Assembly: GCA_905250075.1 (NCBI GenBank)
Contig: CAJNOP010000498.1
Location: forward strand, 12,524 to 76,523
From: Rotaria sp. Silwood1
Taxonomy: Eukaryota; Rotifera; Eurotatoria; Philodinida; Philodinidae
DNA length: 64,000 nt
Reading direction: 5' to 3'
The position numbers were made by a program, and so were the translations under genes. This document shows, piece after piece, positions 1 to 11,866 of this stretch (the first letter of the stretch is position 1; every line of letters starts with the position of its first letter). The notes under the pieces are model-generated. The model was not told the origin of the DNA and did no database searches. It saw only the letters and a list, made by a program, of their open reading frames with translations.

Positions 1-326
1 GGGTGTGGGTGTGGGTGTGGGTGTGGGTGTGGGTGTGGATGTGGGTGGTGTGGGGTGTGGGTGTGGGTGTGTGGGGGTGTGGGGGTGTGGGTGTGGGTGT
101 GGGTGGGTGTGTGGATGTGGGGTGTGGGTGTGGATGTGGATGTGGGTGTGGGTGTGGGTGTGGCTGGGTGGATGTGGATTTACAGAAAAGAACACTCACA
201 CCCCACACCCACACCCACACCCTCACCCCACCCTCACCCCACCCACACCCACACCATCACCCCACCCACACCCACACCCTACACCCACACCCACCAACAC
301 CCACACCCACACCCTTCACACCCATT
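1..326. repeat. Telomere-like fold-back: (TGTGGG)n then (CCCACA)n
   Basis: Positions 1-172 are degenerate GGGTGT repeats and 196-325 are the complementary ACACCC repeats, separated by about 23 bp. The two halves would form a long imperfect hairpin. The G-strand unit matches the telomeric repeat I recall for bdelloid rotifers. The tract touches the window edge and may continue to the left. The open reading frames through it are repeat translations (VWVWVW, THTHTP) and not genes. Confidence 0.9.
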
Positions 327-3300
327 TATATAGATAAATGTCTAGAATGAAGAGATTATCGTTTTGCTTAACTTTGTTGTTGCTTGTTGAGTACAAATAG
401 ACAACAAATATTTGTTGTATATGTCAACGTTTATCCGCAAAAATATAGTTGAATTTCATTTTCATGAGCCTCAGTGTGTATTTTAGAAGAATGGCTTTTT
501 CTGTGTATCACTTCATGATAAACTTCGGCTTTCTTCGATCCATAAAATGCCATATGAAAGAAAATGCAACGTATTCAAAGTTGAGGGATCTAAGAAAAGA
601 CACTTGCTAGTGTTTGAATAATTCATAAAAATTTTTCTGTAGATCTTCATTTTTCGTCTTGCAATTTTCAATAAGCCTTGCTATTGTTCAAGAAATTATT
701 AAACTAGTGTATATATGAATCATCTGGAAATTCATACAAGTTGATCAAATATCTAAGAAACGAGCTATTACTATTTTACTGAACCTGATTTTCAATCCCA
801 TGTCTTTCATCCCGGCAATTTCCCGTCGGGACCCTGTGCGGGATCCCGCTCAAAAAATATTGGGATCTCGCGAGATCCCGGCAATGCCGCGATAAATGCC
901 GAGATCCCGCCCATATGATGAAAATCGTGCAAAAGTCGACGATTTATCATGCAGATTAATTGTGAGATTATATCGCGATGAAATCGTCACATTCTGAGAT
1001 TTTTGACGATTTTTTTCCGCGGCGATTTCTTCAAAAAAATCGCGATTATTCCGCGATTTTCTTCTAATCAATAAAGATGGTTCCCATGAAAAAAAAAATA
1101 GAAAATCAACTTTTTTTTCAAGACTTGATGTTTATAGAACGAGTCTGTTCAGTATTTGTTAACGTTCTCTGAGAACGAGTTTGTTCATCGATATACCTTT
1201 GTGCTTACTCAGCGCGTTCCAACTCGCTTTTTATTACCGTAGAGCAGATTAGATCAGATGAACTTGTATTTTGGAGGCGCGGAGTATGCAATTATACTAA
1301 ACTTACGTATATCTACTGTTGTTGAATTTTCTAGGTATATTTCGACAAAACTTTGTTAACGTAAATTTTACTACGAGTAACAGCTTGGGATGTCATTTTG
1401 CTGTTAATTTAAAATAAATATATAAAAAAAATTTTTTTTTGATAATTTACATTTAAAAATAAATTTGAATGATAGCAGTTCATATTTTTAAATAAAACTT
1501 ATTTCTAACTAAATTTATTTATAATTTAAATCATCACAAAATTAATTTATTTTACATAAAAATTATTGTTATTCATATCTCTCTTTAAATATAAAAATAT
1601 TTTTTTAGAATCGGTATTTTAAAATGTTAATTATGAAAAAGATAATTTTTTTATTCCATGAATCTGTAAACTAAAATATAAGAATAAATTGATATCCCTT
1701 GACCATTTTAAATACGAAAGTATATTCCACTACTTTGCTAATATAAGCTTTTTACGAATATAAGGAATCCACTGGTCACGGCACTTACACAAATAATTTT
1801 AAAAAGAAATAAATTAAAAAAAAAAATAATTTAAGGGTGCATGTGGTTGATAAAAGATTGACTTTCACTTCCAAATCACACCCACACCTACGCGTACCTT
1901 TTTTCAAACATAATATGAACCAAATCAAATCTAATCGGACTCATGTGATTCTTTTTTGTCTCTAGTTCTTTATACAAAGTAAAACAGATGAGTAATTTAT
2001 AAATTTCTCTGGATGAAAAAATGAACAAAATTTATTGTGCGAAGAGAATGTATATGAAAGAGAAAAGAAAAGAAAAAGTTGAGAATAATCTCCTTTGTCA
2101 ACTGACTGCACGAATGTCCTTGAAAATGTTTTTAAATTAGTTGGGATGATTGATTGATCGACAATTAATCGCGATTAATCGTTAAAACTTAGGCAATTTA
2201 GGCGATATGGGCGTTTTTTTTGGCTGAAAACCCGCAGGATCTCGTCACTTTTGCGGGATAAACGGAATCCCGCGGCTTCCCGCCGATAAAAGTTAATCCC
2301 GCGAGATCCCGCCGGGATTCATAAAAAATGAGCGACATGGGAATGTAGCAAAGACTCACATTAAAATTCATACCCATGTTCAAGATCTTCTAACTCGTTG
2401 TCATGAAGATACTCACCTCTGGAACCCATGAAGGTACATGGCATTGAATAAGCAAATTGAAATACTTCGATGGAGCTGAACTAGTCTACTCTTAAGAAAG
2501 ATTATACTGCGTTGACTAACATTTATAATAATATTAGTCGAGTGTATATCAGATAGCATTTGAATTTAAGGAGAAAGTCGCTTAAAATCAAAGGCTGGAA
2601 TTTTCCTTCAACTTAGCCCGATTAGATTAGTATTCATTATATTTCCACTACATGTCATGAAGGTAAGATATTGTGCAGTAGCTTCCCAGTCTCTTGTAAA
2701 GACTTTTCAAATTTCCTAAATTATCGCCTTATGTAAGTTATTCATACCAGAAAAGCATGCACTTCGGACGGTTGCATATGATTCGTTACACTGATGATCT
2801 TTATAAGCTTACGATTAATTATCAAAAAGCGTTTGAATTTCAATCAAATACATAGTACATTCATGACATGTAACATGTTGAGAAATGAAAGATTATTCAA
2901 ATTCATTAACATATTTAAAAAAACCTTGGATTAGAAATACATGAAAAGGACTAAAAAAAAGTAAATTATTCTGATCTTTTTGATCTTCGAAAAACATAGT
3001 TACTTTGCATGTGAGATTAAAAGATTCTTCCAGGTCTTTCATAGTACTAATACAGCCGATCTTGTCGGGTTGATCCAGCTCTGTTCGCAAATAAATAAAT
3101 TGCTGCTTATGAACAGGAAGCTGAATCTACCAGAATCAGAATATAAAGCAAAATAATTTTTCCTAACATATCTGTCTGTTTTGTTTTAATTAATCATTGA
3201 AGATAGACCAAGTAATTTTTTGAAGTTAAAAGATCGCAATCAAATATCCAATCTTCATAGCTAAGATATAGTCTTCATTTTGTGAATATGTGGTGAATGT

Positions 3301-4421
3301 AAGGTGCGTAGGATGTGGTACATATGAGGTTATTCATTTTGTACTTTACTCTTCCGCCACTGACTGTGACTCTTCGTAGTCTTAGGCGCTTTGAACCGAC
3401 GTTGTATCAAGATACTGTAGTTATCTGAACATTTTTCTGTTAGCTTCTGTCTTTTTATTTAGTCTTCATTGCATATTTCGAATGTAATCTAGATAGTTGG
3501 TGAAGATTGATAATATTTATATAATATAAGACTTGAAGATGTAAAAGATACACAAAGTTATTCAAAAGAAAAAGAGATCGACAATTAGAGAATAAGAACT
3601 TGTTGTCAATCCACTTCCCAATTATTTTCAAAGTTGTTTAAACAAGATTTCTTACAAAGATTAATCGAATACATTAATGATTCGATCATTTGGATATTCA
3701 ATAGAGATTGAAGTCATTTGTATCGAATATTTTGAATTCTTTAGTACAAATAAGCAATATATGTATAAACACTTCCCTTTCTAAATGTATCTTTTGATCA
3801 AAATCGACAGATCAAATGAGTTGACGCGAAAAAAGTTATTCCACTTCCTCATTATCTTTGATTTAATAGCATATGTTTTCTTACCGTGTCATTTGGAGCA
3901 TGGAATGATGAATATCAAGCAAGCACATTCGGGAGTGTCTCATATTTATCCGAATTATGTAGGATAGATCATATGAGAGATCAAAAAGATATTGAACTGG
4001 TATCCGATTCTAAATTCTTTTAAGAAACGATATTTCAATCTTGAACATAAACTTTCAGTTTAGGTAGAAAATACTTAGAAATCATAGAATTTGTATTGTT
4101 TTACATGGATGTTATGCATATGAATGATATAATTACCATTCAATAAAAGATATCGCAACAGAAATGTCAGAAAATAGTTATTATAGGGCGAACTTTATCA
4201 TATTATTTCGTATCTAGTATTTACAAGATCATTTTAATGATTATTTTTTTCTTGTTACACTTTTGTAAAACTTTTGCATTAACGTATTAATATTTTTGTT
4301 TTTGTTTGGCATTGGTTCTAGAATTGATCATTTCAATGAGTATTGAGAGATAACGAATTACAGAAATGACCGACAATGAGATCTTGTCAAATTCCGTTTT
4401 TCAAAAAAAGGATTAAATTGT
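327..4421. other. Gene-free AT-rich stretch
   Basis: No convincing coding sequence was found on either strand. The stretch holds two GC-rich blocks rich in CCCGCGAGATCCCG-type motifs (described separately), AT-rich runs at 1380-1700, and a weak telomere-like pair at about 1838-1898 (GGGTGCATGTGG, later CACACCCACACC). The remaining ORFs (2893-3090 minus, 3785-3967 plus) are short, resemble no family I know and have no splice partners. Confidence 0.6.
796..2350. repeat. GC-rich blocks in inverted orientation, possible transposon ends
   Basis: A block at 796-1070 begins CAATCCCATGTC and is full of GGGATCTCGCGAGATCCCG-like palindromes and CGCGATTTT words. A second block at 2140-2350 carries the same vocabulary on the other strand and ends GACATGGGAATG, the approximate reverse complement of the first block's start. 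About 1.1 kb of AT-rich DNA lies between. The pair looks like the diverged ends of a DNA element or two inverted copies of a small one. No transposase is visible and no target-site duplication was found. Confidence 0.4.
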
Positions 4422-7400
4422 TTATAATTTATCAAGATAATCATTTGTAGATGGAATATTTTCTTTCAGTCCTTTACGTCTTCGAATATTCTTAACAACT
4501 TGCCGAATTCTAGTTGATTCATCAAGTGGATCTTCATCTGATATGTGCCAATGATGAAATACACATCGGATAACTATTTGACCATCAGCACTCGAACAAA
4601 GATCATCAGTAAAGCCTATAAAAACAAAGTAAGTACGTATGAAAAAAAGATACAAATGATTCTCATACCAAGAGACTCGCTGATCGGTAGGTAAGCTTTA
4701 GCGACATATGTTGATGTTCCAAATATTTGACGTTCTTCAGAAATATAACCCTGACGACGGTTTAGCACACTATAAATATGACCAGCGATCACTTGTGGAT
4801 ACTAAAGCAACTATTAAAGCTTGAAAGAGATAAGGATTTCGACGTATTGTAAACATACCTGAATTTCATATAAATAAATTGGTTCGACAAGTCTTGGGCT
4901 AGCAGTAAGCATCGATCCATAAAGAACACGACGCATCGTTGGAATAATCTGTTCAGCACCATGATGTATTGCATCGCTAGTATATACATCATGAATATCG
5001 AAACGAACACCTCGAACATTTTCTTCAACGAGTACACCTTCTTTTGTAGCCCATTGAAATGCACTAACGCAATAATCTTTTATTTCATTGAGATATTGTA
5101 TTCGTATAGTAGAATCGATTAAAAAGTTCGGTCCAGTTTTCTCTGGCCCAAAACACCAAATGTTACGTGCTTCATATATATCATAATCATATTTTTCATA
5201 TAAATAACGTGCACGTGCTTTTATTTCTTGATTTGATGTTATTTGACCATTTTCAATATCTTCTGGTAAACCTAAAATTTTCTCGAAATCTAATGATAAT
5301 ATATATGCATATATATTTACCATTAGGCATAGGCTGAGCTTTTAAATAGATTCGATTATGTTTATTAGGAGATTTCGCTAGACACATTCTGTCGGATTCT
5401 TTCGATACAGTTTCACGATACAATGTCACAGGATCAGAAACTTTAATCGGAATACAAGCATAGTTTCTTTCCAAAACTTCTAAGCAATTTTTCAAATGTA
5501 GTTCATCAACACAGGCTGTAATATGTTCACCAGACTGTTCAGTATAACACTAAAATAATTCTATATCGAATTCTATTTGAAAAAGGTAATCATTTTTACT
5601 TGAACAAGAGGATCTACTTGAACTAAACATTTCATACCTTCCACTAATTTTGGTAAATCAGCTGAATTAGTTGGTTCTACAGTAACATATACGATAGAAT
5701 TGATGTTAGTTTTCAACATCTAAAAATATTTCCACAAATGAAACTTTTTCACTAAAATCAGCAACTCGACTACTAACACAAATGCTTTGTGCATGCTCAG
5801 ATGTTGTAATTGTACCAGTTCTAACTAAATATCGATGAATACCAATGAGACCACAGATATTACCACATGATAAATCGTCAATTGGTTGAATAGATTGACC
5901 CATCATTACAACTATTCTAAATCAAGATCATATAATTCTTCGTGAAAAAGTTTTTTATAATCAACTATCCATGTTGGATGAATCTTATACCGTTGAATAT
6001 TTTTAATATAGAGATCTTCTCTTTTGCCTGGTATATAATTAGGACCCAATAAACGAACATGTTCATTTGACTTAACAATACCGGAAAAAACACGACCAAA
6101 TGCATAGTAATGCGATTTATTTAATGTCGGTATTATTTTTGAAATGTAAATCATTAATGGACCGTTTGAATTACATGATTGAATACTCAAAAATACATCA
6201 TCATTATGCGGACCTAAACATTCATTCATTTTGTTACTCGCCTCTCTGAGGAGATTATTAAATTTTTCTTAAATATACCCGCATAAAGAAGTTCAGTTCG
6301 ATACTTTTGTGCAAGAACTGGTGATGGTAAATGAATAACCATTGTCGTAAGTAGAATATCATCAATAGGTAACCATTTGTTCATAACAAGTTTTAGTAGT
6401 AATATACCATCTTTACTCAATTCATCTTGTAATTCTATATTGAATTCTTCAAATAATTTTGTAAATTCATCTTTTCTTGAATTCATTATAGCTTTGAACA
6501 ATTGATTAATAGGATTAAGAATAAATTGACAAAAACCTCGAACAGAACCTAATTTTTCATTAAAAATCAATTTATTTCCATATAATGTTGAAAATATGTA
6601 ATTTACCTTTTTCTTGAATTGTTGACCATTTCTTTGTCATCGGTGAGAAGAAATGATCACCCCATAATTGTTCCATTAATTTATTCTTTTCAATATCATA
6701 TTTTGATGCATAAATATCGGCAAATTGTGTTATTGTAAAAGCCCAACCATGAAGAGTAGAACCGAATATAACTGCATATTTTTTTGGATCGATCTAAACG
6801 AAACAATGATCATCTAAGTGTGTTATTAAAAAATTCATAATCAAAATAGTTTGTATTAAAAGAAAGAAAGTTGAGTTTCTTACTATAAAATCATTTATAT
6901 GGTTATTGTCATCACCATAAGTAGTGATGATAGTATTGATATTTTTGAGAATCTGTTGAAATTGTTGAAAAAGATCTTCAGATTCATATTTTAAATCTAG
7001 CAAAGCATGATCCATATTATTAAAAAATAAAATTGGTTTTATCCGTTGACGAATAGCTTGACGAAGAATTGTTTCAGTCACTAAGCAGACATCTAAGAAT
7101 CAAAAACTAGTATATCTAATAAAACAAAATGTAAATATTTCTTTTAACCTGAAATACAATCGATAACGATAAGAATACCATCAGCAAGCGATAAACAAGG
7201 AGCAGATATTGATGAAATATTACTATGAATCATTGAATCAATAAGATTAATTAAAAATTGAGATGAATCGAGTTCAGGTTCGTGATTAAAGAATTCTAAA
7301 TATTTAGCGGGTAAGTCATAATAAACTGAAGTGACTCTAAATATGAAATGTTTCCATGGAAAAAAAAATATTAAAGAAAAGTTTGGTATTTTGAAATTAC

Positions 7401-7670
7401 GCTGGTTTAATTAGAGTAGGTTGTTCGAGTTCATTTGTTTCACTCTCAGTCAAATGCATTTCATCTGTTTTCTGCGAAATAATAATACCAGCTTTGTTCA
7501 CAAGCAAATTAATTAATGTTGATTCTTCATCATTCGTCTTAGCGAGGATGGCTATATTTCGAATATTTCTTGTTTTTTTCATCATACGATGAACTTCCTC
7601 ACTCGTCAAGTTTACCTATGAACAAAACTAATAAATTGAACTTTTTATTTTTGTTTAATAACTTTACCAT
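4422..7670 (-). CDS. Elongation factor 2 (eEF2) paralogue with degenerate GTPase motifs
   Basis: Thirteen exons (7668-7670, 7401-7615, 7149-7336, 6884-7092, 6607-6793, 6279-6548, 5991-6213, 5778-5916, 5600-5719, 5321-5549, 4859-5271, 4669-4801, 4422-4615) join with GT-AG introns of 49-74 nt into 840 aa; eEF2 is usually about 858. Exon 1 is only the ATG, giving MVNLTSEEV. Alignment with eEF2 runs from end to end, with no stop or frameshift, to the typical C-terminus YLDKL. Domain IV is well kept, including [19 protein letters not shown] and [10 protein letters not shown], and the diphthamide-position His is about residue 697. The GTPase core is broken: the P-loop AHVDHGKST reads AKTNDEEST (26-34), DSPGH reads DSMIH (106-110), NKMD reads NNMD (160-163), and the switch-I region is unrecognisable. 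eEF2 normally moves the ribosome using GTP; this copy should not bind GTP in that way. It is either a pseudo-GTPase or an early pseudogene; the intact splicing favours the first. Confidence 0.88.
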
Positions 7671-8508
7671 TTGGAAATTTTATTGATTTTTCAATAGAAA
7701 AAAAAAGAGTATCTATATATTTAATAATCTGAAAGAAAAAAAAATGATGAACAAAAGAAAGTGATGTTAGTAAACTCATCATAACTGATCATTTTCTTTT
7801 GATTACATGGAAGACTCTGTATCATCCAAAATTTTTCAAAATATTCGAGATCTTAGCTATCTATTATTAGCTTTTCATTTAATAATATGTTTCCGACATT
7901 ATTCTTTCATAAGTATAAAAAACACTAAAAGAAAATAATTTTTGAAAACTTTTTATTTCTACGTTTCACATTATTGTGATGAAATTACTCACGACGACCA
8001 CATCAGTTTTTTGCATGGTTGTCAATAGTGTTCTATATTGTGCATGCAGCACGTGATTATTTGTTTAGTTTTTTAAATAAGTCATATTTACCTTGGTAAG
8101 CAAATAATTTTGTAATAACTTGTGCTTTCATTTTCTTAAATTTCTTTACATAACATACGATACAAAACATCCACTAGAGTGATCATATTCTGTCAATTGC
8201 TTTTGCAATCAACATCCACGTTATCCGATACGTGTCGTTAATATCCAAGAAGTCATTCTACAATGAAGTCAACGACTCACACCTTTAACAAAATAATTCT
8301 TTTAAAACTCAACATAAAATGATATTTATTCTATTGTAGTCATGAAAATTCATCATTTTGTTTTCCTATGTTAAATTTTTGAATGATTTAATTTATTGAA
8401 TTATAATTCAGAAAATAAAATCTTGATTGTGTATATGAAAACGTGAAACGATGTATAGTGTGTGGGTGTTAGTTTATAAAAAAAAAAAAAAGAAGAACAT
8501 TGACACAA
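7671..8508. other. Intergenic, AT-rich
   Basis: No gene is seen between the eEF2-like start and the TPR remnant. A poly-A/T-rich stretch and a short GTGTGGGTGTT tract near 8459 are the only marked features. The region upstream of 7670 should hold the eEF2-like promoter and 5' UTR, but no recognisable core element stands out. Confidence 0.5.
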
Positions 8509-9498
8509 CTACATACACATACAAATCCATTTTCTCTCTTGAGTAGTCTGTGCTAGATTTTCTTCTATTTCAACAATCCATTGCTGACATTGTTTTGAAT
8601 GTTCATGTTCAACTGAAAAATTGTTTACAGCAATCTCATATGCTTTTTTCATGTAATTCAATGCTTCTATGAATTTGTTCTGCTGATACAATATCCAAGC
8701 TATATTTCCATAAGTTTTACTTAACCAAGAACATTCTGAAGAATGCAAAGTTAATTGTATCGAAAGTGTTTTCTTAAAACAATCTAATGCTGCATCGTAA
8801 TGGAATTGTCTATAATGAATTAGTCCGATATTAGTGTATGTTGTTGCTAGATTGGTATGATCTTTAGGTAAAATCTTCAATTGCATCGTAAGACATTTCT
8901 CAAACGCTATTAAAGCGTTTGTATAACAACCTTGTACATAATATACTTGACCAACGGCATGGTAGTATTTAGCAAGTGTGATTTCCTCTGGTCTATCCTG
9001 ATTTAGTTCAATATTGAGCGCTTCATGATACTTTATTAAAGCTGCTTGATAATCACCTTGTTCATGATGAATTTTTCCAAGACTACAATAAAGTCTTGCT
9101 AAATTTCTATGAGTTGGAAGTAAATGTTCAAGTTCGATATCAATTGCTTTTGAAAAGCATTCAATAGCTTTTATCTTCTCACCAGTTTGTTGATAAATCC
9201 GTCCAAGTTCATTATAGATACCTGCAAGATATGTTAAATCTTTAATCACGTTTTTATTTTCCAATAGTGAAAGATAATATTCTTCAGCAGCACTATATTT
9301 CCCCATTTCAACCATCAATCTTCCTAAGTTTAATTGTGGATAAGGTGTAATTATTTGAGATTCGGCACAATTAGTTCGTTTCTTTTATTGTCTATCCTCA
9401 TCATCAGTTAATTTTAAATGAACATTCCAAACTTTTTGATCATTCTGATTTATTGATTCAATTCGAAAAATTGCTCCAATATTAAATAATATTGGCTA
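8509..9498 (-). pseudogene. ART-TPR protein remnant (end of ADP-ribosyltransferase domain plus TPR repeats)
   Basis: Reading leftward from 9498, the frame gives PILFNIGAIFRIESI then VWNVHLKLTDDEDRQ, which resembles the end of the arginine ADP-ribosyltransferase domain in bdelloid ART-TPR proteins (ILFSMG..FRIE). A TAA follows at 9385-9387. The same frame then continues with five to six kinesin-light-chain-type tetratricopeptide repeats of about 42 residues (NELGRIYQQTGEKIKAIE, CSLGKIHHEQGDYQAAL, HAVGQVYYVQGCYTNAL, TNIGLIHYRQFHYDAAL, GNIAWILYQQNKFIEAL). The catalytic N-terminal part is absent: the homology stops exactly at an inverted-repeat element (9499-9621), and the sequence beyond does not resume it. 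Truncation plus a stop codon makes this a pseudogene, although the TPR part alone could still be read from a late start at about 9318. Confidence 0.75.
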
Positions 9499-9621
9499 CA
9501 AATTATTTGCTCAGTAAAAATATTGAAATGCTAAGTAAATTAGTGCTAAGTAAACTGTGTAATTGCTCAGCAAAAAAATTGAATGCTAAGTAAAAAAATT
9601 GGATGCTCAGTAAATAATTTG
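9499..9621. mobile_element. Small inverted-repeat element (MITE-like) abutting the ART-TPR remnant
   Basis: The 123-bp element starts CAAATTATTTGCTCAG and ends TCAGTAAATAATTTG, so its terminal 10 bp are perfect inverted repeats. Inside are five or six copies of GCTAAGTAAA/GCTCAGTAAA, mostly in direct orientation. It sits at the point where ADP-ribosyltransferase homology ends. No clear target-site duplication was found. Confidence 0.55.
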
Positions 9622-10218
9622 TTTCTCACGTGAGGAAAAAAAATTAATTTGATTGAATATGAAATAGAAGAAAATCGATATAAATAATAATTAATTCTTA
9701 TTTCATTTTTTGTATCTCATCATAAATTGTTCTATTATGACATTACATAGATAAAGGACCAGGGCCGATAAGGCCATTTTCCTGCCCCCAACGAAATCGA
9801 GTTTTTTTTATTGAATTGAAGTTAGGTGTAGGTCCTGATCATGTATCATAGGTTTTTTTTTCAAACTGCTCGAAAAAAATTTTTTCGGCCTGTGGTCCCC
9901 CACAGGAATGTCGAAAATTTTTTTTCTTTTATTTCAAATAAAATGTAATCTGATTCATAGGGTTAAGTATGCTGATTACATATATTAACATTAAAAGGTC
10001 TCTAGATGTTTTCTTAGCTGAAAACGCTTCATATTTCAAGATGGCCTTAATAGCTAAAATGTTCGCTTTTAGCCTCCTGTTGGACTCCTAAAACCCTCCG
10101 ACTTATGAGAAATGTACACTATATATGTAAAACCATATGTTCTGTCTGAAAATGACCAGAAAATTACATTTTCATAAAGATTTCATCCGATATTTTGAGA
10201 TCAAGGGGCCCAAATTCG
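9622..10218. other. Non-coding flank, possible transposon end
   Basis: No gene is visible. A GC-richer patch at 9756-9910 (GGACCAGGGCCGATAAGG, later CTGTGGTCCCCCACAGG, a short palindrome) differs from the AT-rich surroundings and may be the outer end of the element whose transposase remnant lies at 10762-11563. Confidence 0.35.
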
Positions 10219-10760
10219 CATATTTCATGCTATATGTCATGTTTGGCCCGCTGCTACTTCATGGAAAAGGCTAGAAGCAATGCCAAATTCTTCTTTTACA
10301 TGTAGTTTTTCATGCTCTATCGATCTGTAATATTTAAACAGTGAAAAAAACGGTTCTTCATACTCAGAAGTTCCAAAAACCTCAGTGTAGCGTTATTTTC
10401 AAGCTAAATGTAATTTTTGGACCTCTATCTGTTCATGAAAAACATTATCAGCAGTGCCACTTTTTTTTTCTTACATGTAATTTTTGATTTTCTATCGATC
10501 TGTAATATTTAGAAAGCGAAAAAAGCGGTGCGTGAAAATCAAAAGTTTTAAAAAATTAATTTTTTCACTATTTCATGCTATATGTGATGTTTGACCTCCT
10601 GTTACTTCATGGAAAAGACTGGAAGCAATGACAATTTTTTTCCTTATAGGTAGTTTTTCATTTTCTATCGATCTATAATATTTAAAAAGCGAAAAAAATG
10701 CTGCTTGAAAGTCAAAAATTAAACAAAAAAAATTGTTTTTTGGTTATGTCCATGCTGCAT
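10219..10760. repeat. Degenerate tandem repeat, unit about 173-175 bp
   Basis: Phrases resembling TTTCATGCTATATGTCATG followed by CTTCATGGAAAAG and a TCTATCGATCTGTAATATTT block recur with starts near 10219, 10391, 10566 and 10741, a period of 172-175 bp. A weaker relative begins near 10027. The array lies just downstream of the transposase fragment (minus strand) and may be its sub-terminal repeat region. Confidence 0.6.
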
Positions 10761-10761
10761 G

Positions 10762-11563
10762 TCATCTTTCACTGCCGATCTCATCATCATCATCATCATT
10801 ATCATCATCGTCATCATTATCATCATCGTCATCATTATCATCATCATCATCATTATCCTCATCATTAGTATCATCCTCATCCTCATCCTCCTCATCATCA
10901 GTACCATCTTCATTAGCATCATCATTTAAGAGCATAGGCGATGCGTCTTTGAAAAAATCTTTATAGCTGCTTGAAATTTGCTTCATTTTCGACGTATTAT
11001 GGCGCGCTAAACCTAAATACCAGAGAATCGATGCCACATGGCTACAGGTGCCGATAGTTACATTTCCATAATGACATTGACAACACCATTCTAGAACTGT
11101 GCGTTTATTATATTGAACGATGGCATTGTATATCTTTTTGTTCGAATGTCTGGATTGGATTTTTGCTTTCAATAAGCCACTTGTTTGTGTCGAAACCATA
11201 ATTTCGTAAGATCCGTCGTCGTTTACATACTCATTAGCATAGCTTTTAGCTTGGTTCATTTGAAATACGCCAAGTGTAAGTTCCTCTAATTGTTCCTGCG
11301 AGAGTATAGGAAAATTAGGCGCTGCTTCTGTCACTTGTATTTTCTGCCAGTTTTTCACTTTTTGAAATTGCTTATCGTTGAGTTTGTTTTCAAGAACATT
11401 TTTTTTATGCTCTCGTTCGAGCATCACTCGAGCAAGCTCGTCATCGTTGGAAAGATCATGAACTAAAGGTGAACGGTAAGCATTTAGAATCGAACAGACA
11501 ATGCGAAGATAGTCGTGGATGTAGGGCAGAGATGAGTTCTGTATGGTCTTATCAAAATATTTA
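10762..11563 (-). pseudogene. 3' part of a DDE transposase with C-terminal SWIM zinc finger
   Basis: The frame begins inside a domain (YIHDYLRIVCSILNAYRSPL) that resembles the tail of ISL2EU/PIF-Harbinger-type transposases. It continues to a SWIM zinc finger (WCCQCHYG, then GTCSHVASILW; CxC...CxH) and ends in a very acidic tail encoded by an (ATC)n-type simple repeat, mostly Asp. The catalytic DDE region is missing: upstream of codon 1 of the homologous part the frame runs straight into telomere-like repeats. The remnant is therefore 5'-truncated and cannot transpose. The exact superfamily is tentative; the SWIM finger is clear. Confidence 0.65.
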
Positions 11564-11714
11564 AAGGGTGTGGGTGTGGGTGTGTGGGTGTGGGCGTGGG
11601 TGTGGGTGTGGGTGTGGGTGTGGGCGGGGGTGTGAGTGTGGGTGTGTGTGAGTGTCTCACAGGGTAGAATTGGTTCACACCGAAACCCACCCACCCATAC
11701 CCACACCCACACCC
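11564..11714. repeat. Telomere-like fold-back next to the transposase fragment
   Basis: About 90 bp of GGGTGT repeats (11566-11652) are followed by a spacer with TCACAGGGTAGAATTGG and then by CCCACCCACCCATACCCACACCC up to 11714. The G-tract begins directly where transposase homology stops. Confidence 0.85.
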
Positions 11715-11866
11715 AAGAGGAATATAATCCCACGTTTTCTAGACTAACAGATCAACTCATCAGTGTCACTTCAGGACATACGAACAAGAACAAATATTAA
11801 TTAAATTAAGTGATTTAGTTTAGTATGTTATTGAATTAATCGTGCAAATGTCCGATTATATAGAAA

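Noticed and set aside
3..350. Three overlapping ORFs in the first 350 bases
   Set aside because: They are translations of the GGGTGT/ACACCC repeats in all frames (VWVW, GVGV, THTP), not genes.
850..1071. 73-codon ORF on the minus strand in a GC-rich block
   Set aside because: Codons follow the CGCGATTTT and GATCCCG repeat words; no family resemblance and no splice partners.
10733..10966. Poly-serine and poly-methionine ORFs opposite the acidic tail
   Set aside because: They are other-frame readings of the (ATC)n repeat coding for the aspartate tail of the transposase remnant.
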